In this document: positions 62,973 to 64,000 of the stretch, in pieces | Layout: every line of letters begins with the position of its first letter | Position numbering within the stretch: position 1 is the first letter of the stretch | Assembly: GCF_040427915.1 (NCBI RefSeq) | Contig: NZ_JBETXJ010000002.1 | Location: 1,240,001-1,304,000, forward strand | Direction of reading: 5' to 3' | Length of the DNA stretch: 64,000 nucleotides | DNA from: Gardnerella vaginalis | GTDB taxonomy: Bacteria > Actinomycetota > Actinomycetes > Actinomycetales > Bifidobacteriaceae | Program-made: the position numbers and the translations under genes | The notes under the pieces: model-generated | Seen by the model: only the letters and a program-made list of their open reading frames with translations | Database searches by the model: none | Told to the model about the DNA's origin: nothing

Positions 62973-64000
62973 TTAGATTAATGTGAACCAGCATCTCACA
63001 GTATGCCACATTTGAGGATTAAAACGTAGTATTGAGTCTTCTCTACCTGGTACGAACCAGCTTAGAAAAGCTATTGCTATGGAGAAAAATAGAAGACCAC
63101 AAATAACGAATCGCAGTAAATAGCATAATGTTTTCGTTTTCCAAGTGTCACATACTGTGATATCAGCATATTTTTGTAGCAAAGAGTTAATACCTATTAT
63201 TGCGCTTAAAGCGAAAAGCCATGCAAAATCCGCAATATATCGCCATCCTATACCAGCTTTTAAGCTGTCAAAAACAATAACAATTGTGCCAGAAATTACA
63301 GATATTATAGCTAATCTTGCAGCGGTTTTACTCATGTTTCTAGCCATTGTGAAAACGCATATAATTCCTAGTAATGCCAGTGGAGATAATGTAAACATTC
63401 CACCAATCATCGGCTCGGCATATTGCCATTTTTCAAAAGCAATAGGCTGAATTGCTATCCAAGGGAAAGTTGATATAAAACGTATTGGCAAAGCTATATA
63501 ACTTAGGATAGAAGGAATGATGTTCTGCGAAGGAAGACGCATTGTAGTCATATCTGTAATCGTAATCTGATATTCATTGCCAAAATTAAAAGGAGACCCA
63601 AATCTTAAAGCATTATATAATCCGATTGGTATTGCAACTATTATAAATGGAATAATTATGCAAAGAATTAGTTTTAATAAGTTTTTAAGATTTTCTATAG
63701 ATTTTTTGTCACTAATAATCAAATTTTTAATATATGAATAAAAATGAGTATAAAATAGCGGAATTGCGAATAGAAAAGCGATTATAAAAGTTGGTCTACA
63801 ACCAAGATTAAAAGCAATAAACAATGATCCTGCTGCAATATGCTTAAACGATACTATTGATGATGGTTTTAATTGTTCCACTATTTTGTGCGTTTTTGTA
63901 GTTTCTTCATCTTTAATAGACCCGAGATAAAACCATAATCCAAGTGAAGTGAAGAATAATGATGCGGCCATTGGAACTGAATAAAAGGATGTTCTAAACC
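62973..64000 (-). CDS. Multi-pass membrane protein, 3' part, GT-C-like
   Basis: The frame remains open to the right window edge, so the true start lies outside; ATG 63971 is probably internal. About 340 residues are visible with roughly eight to ten hydrophobic helices and loops with conserved aromatic residues (GLYNALRFGSPFNFGNEYQI, a typical GT-C family loop, and GIGWRYIADFAW). It may be a polyprenyl-linked glycosyltransferase or mannosyltransferase-like protein of the cell envelope. It is convergent with the aminotransferase gene, whose stop is 9 bases away. Confidence 0.7.
   Translation of the reverse strand, partial: FRTSFYSVPMAASLFFTSLGLWFYLGSIKDEETTKTHKIVEQLKPSSIVSFKHIAAGSLFIAFNLGCRPTFIIAFLFAIPLFYTHFYSYIKNLIISDKKSIENLKNLLKLILCIIIPFIIVAIPIGLYNALRFGSPFNFGNEYQITITDMTTMRLPSQNIIPSILSYIALPIRFISTFPWIAIQPIAFEKWQYAEPMIGGMFTLSPLALLGIICVFTMARNMSKTAARLAIISVISGTIVIVFDSLKAGIGWRYIADFAWLFALSAIIGINSLLQKYADITVCDTWKTKTLCYLLRFVICGLLFFSIAIAFLSWFVPGREDSILRFNPQMWHTVRCWFTLI

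Overview
The window looks like a low-GC member of the Bifidobacteriaceae, most probably a Gardnerella species. The evidence is gene content and order: carA-carB-pyrF-gmk-rpoZ-metK-priA in actinobacterial order, rapZ-whiA next to pgk-tpiA-secG, an actinobacterial EF-P with a PGKGP loop, a polyphosphate glucokinase, and adjacent transaldolase and transketolase genes (the core of the bifid shunt). I found no rRNA, tRNA or CRISPR array.

Layout. (1) 1-884: 3' end of glnE. (2) 993-7707: pyrimidine genes pyrB-pyrC-pyrF-pyrK-pyrD-pyrE, all on the plus strand. (3) 7835-10169: a membrane-anchored coiled protein, efp and nusB. (4) 10359-20737: carA, carB, a pyrF-like gene that has lost its catalytic signature, gmk, rpoZ, metK and priA. 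(5) 20784-27512: aroE, rapZ, whiA, pgk, tpiA, secG and a Cof-type phosphatase. (6) 27513-51750: a 24 kb accessory island. (7) 51827-64000: core genome again: tal and tkt (minus strand), hrcA-dnaJ, fmt, serB (minus), an IMPase-like gene, ppgK, an aminotransferase and a partial membrane protein (minus).

Pyrimidine supply. The de novo pathway to OMP/UMP is nearly complete here: CarAB, then PyrB, PyrC, PyrDK, PyrE and PyrF. PyrB carries a PyrI-type zinc domain fused at its C-terminus without the PyrI effector-binding domain. The pyrF beside carB is a pseudoenzyme candidate, while an intact pyrF sits between pyrC and pyrK.

Island. It begins directly at the stop codon of the Cof-type phosphatase gene with an hsdS fragment, and its last recognisable piece is a truncated AlbA/ATP-binding gene next to tal. 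It carries tet(M) in a cut-down Tn916 fragment (no int or xis), an Lsa-type ABC-F gene, a CadD-type transporter, a TauE/SafE exporter, a Nudix hydrolase, an exonuclease-BRCT protein, an AAA/DUF4143 ATPase, MerR and XRE regulators, an orphan antitoxin, and several broken genes including two separate serine-recombinase 3' remnants. Two repeat families punctuate it. The R family has four copies ending in TTCTCTCAATCCA, where homology stops. The L family has four substantial copies plus remnants. Both are built from the words CTATCGTTAAAAG and GGTGCAC. Two L copies share a leader, ribosome-binding region and start codon placed in front of unrelated proteins. I interpret the island as repeated accretion of related elements, now without any intact recombinase in the window; the L/R repeats are the part most likely to represent an undescribed system.
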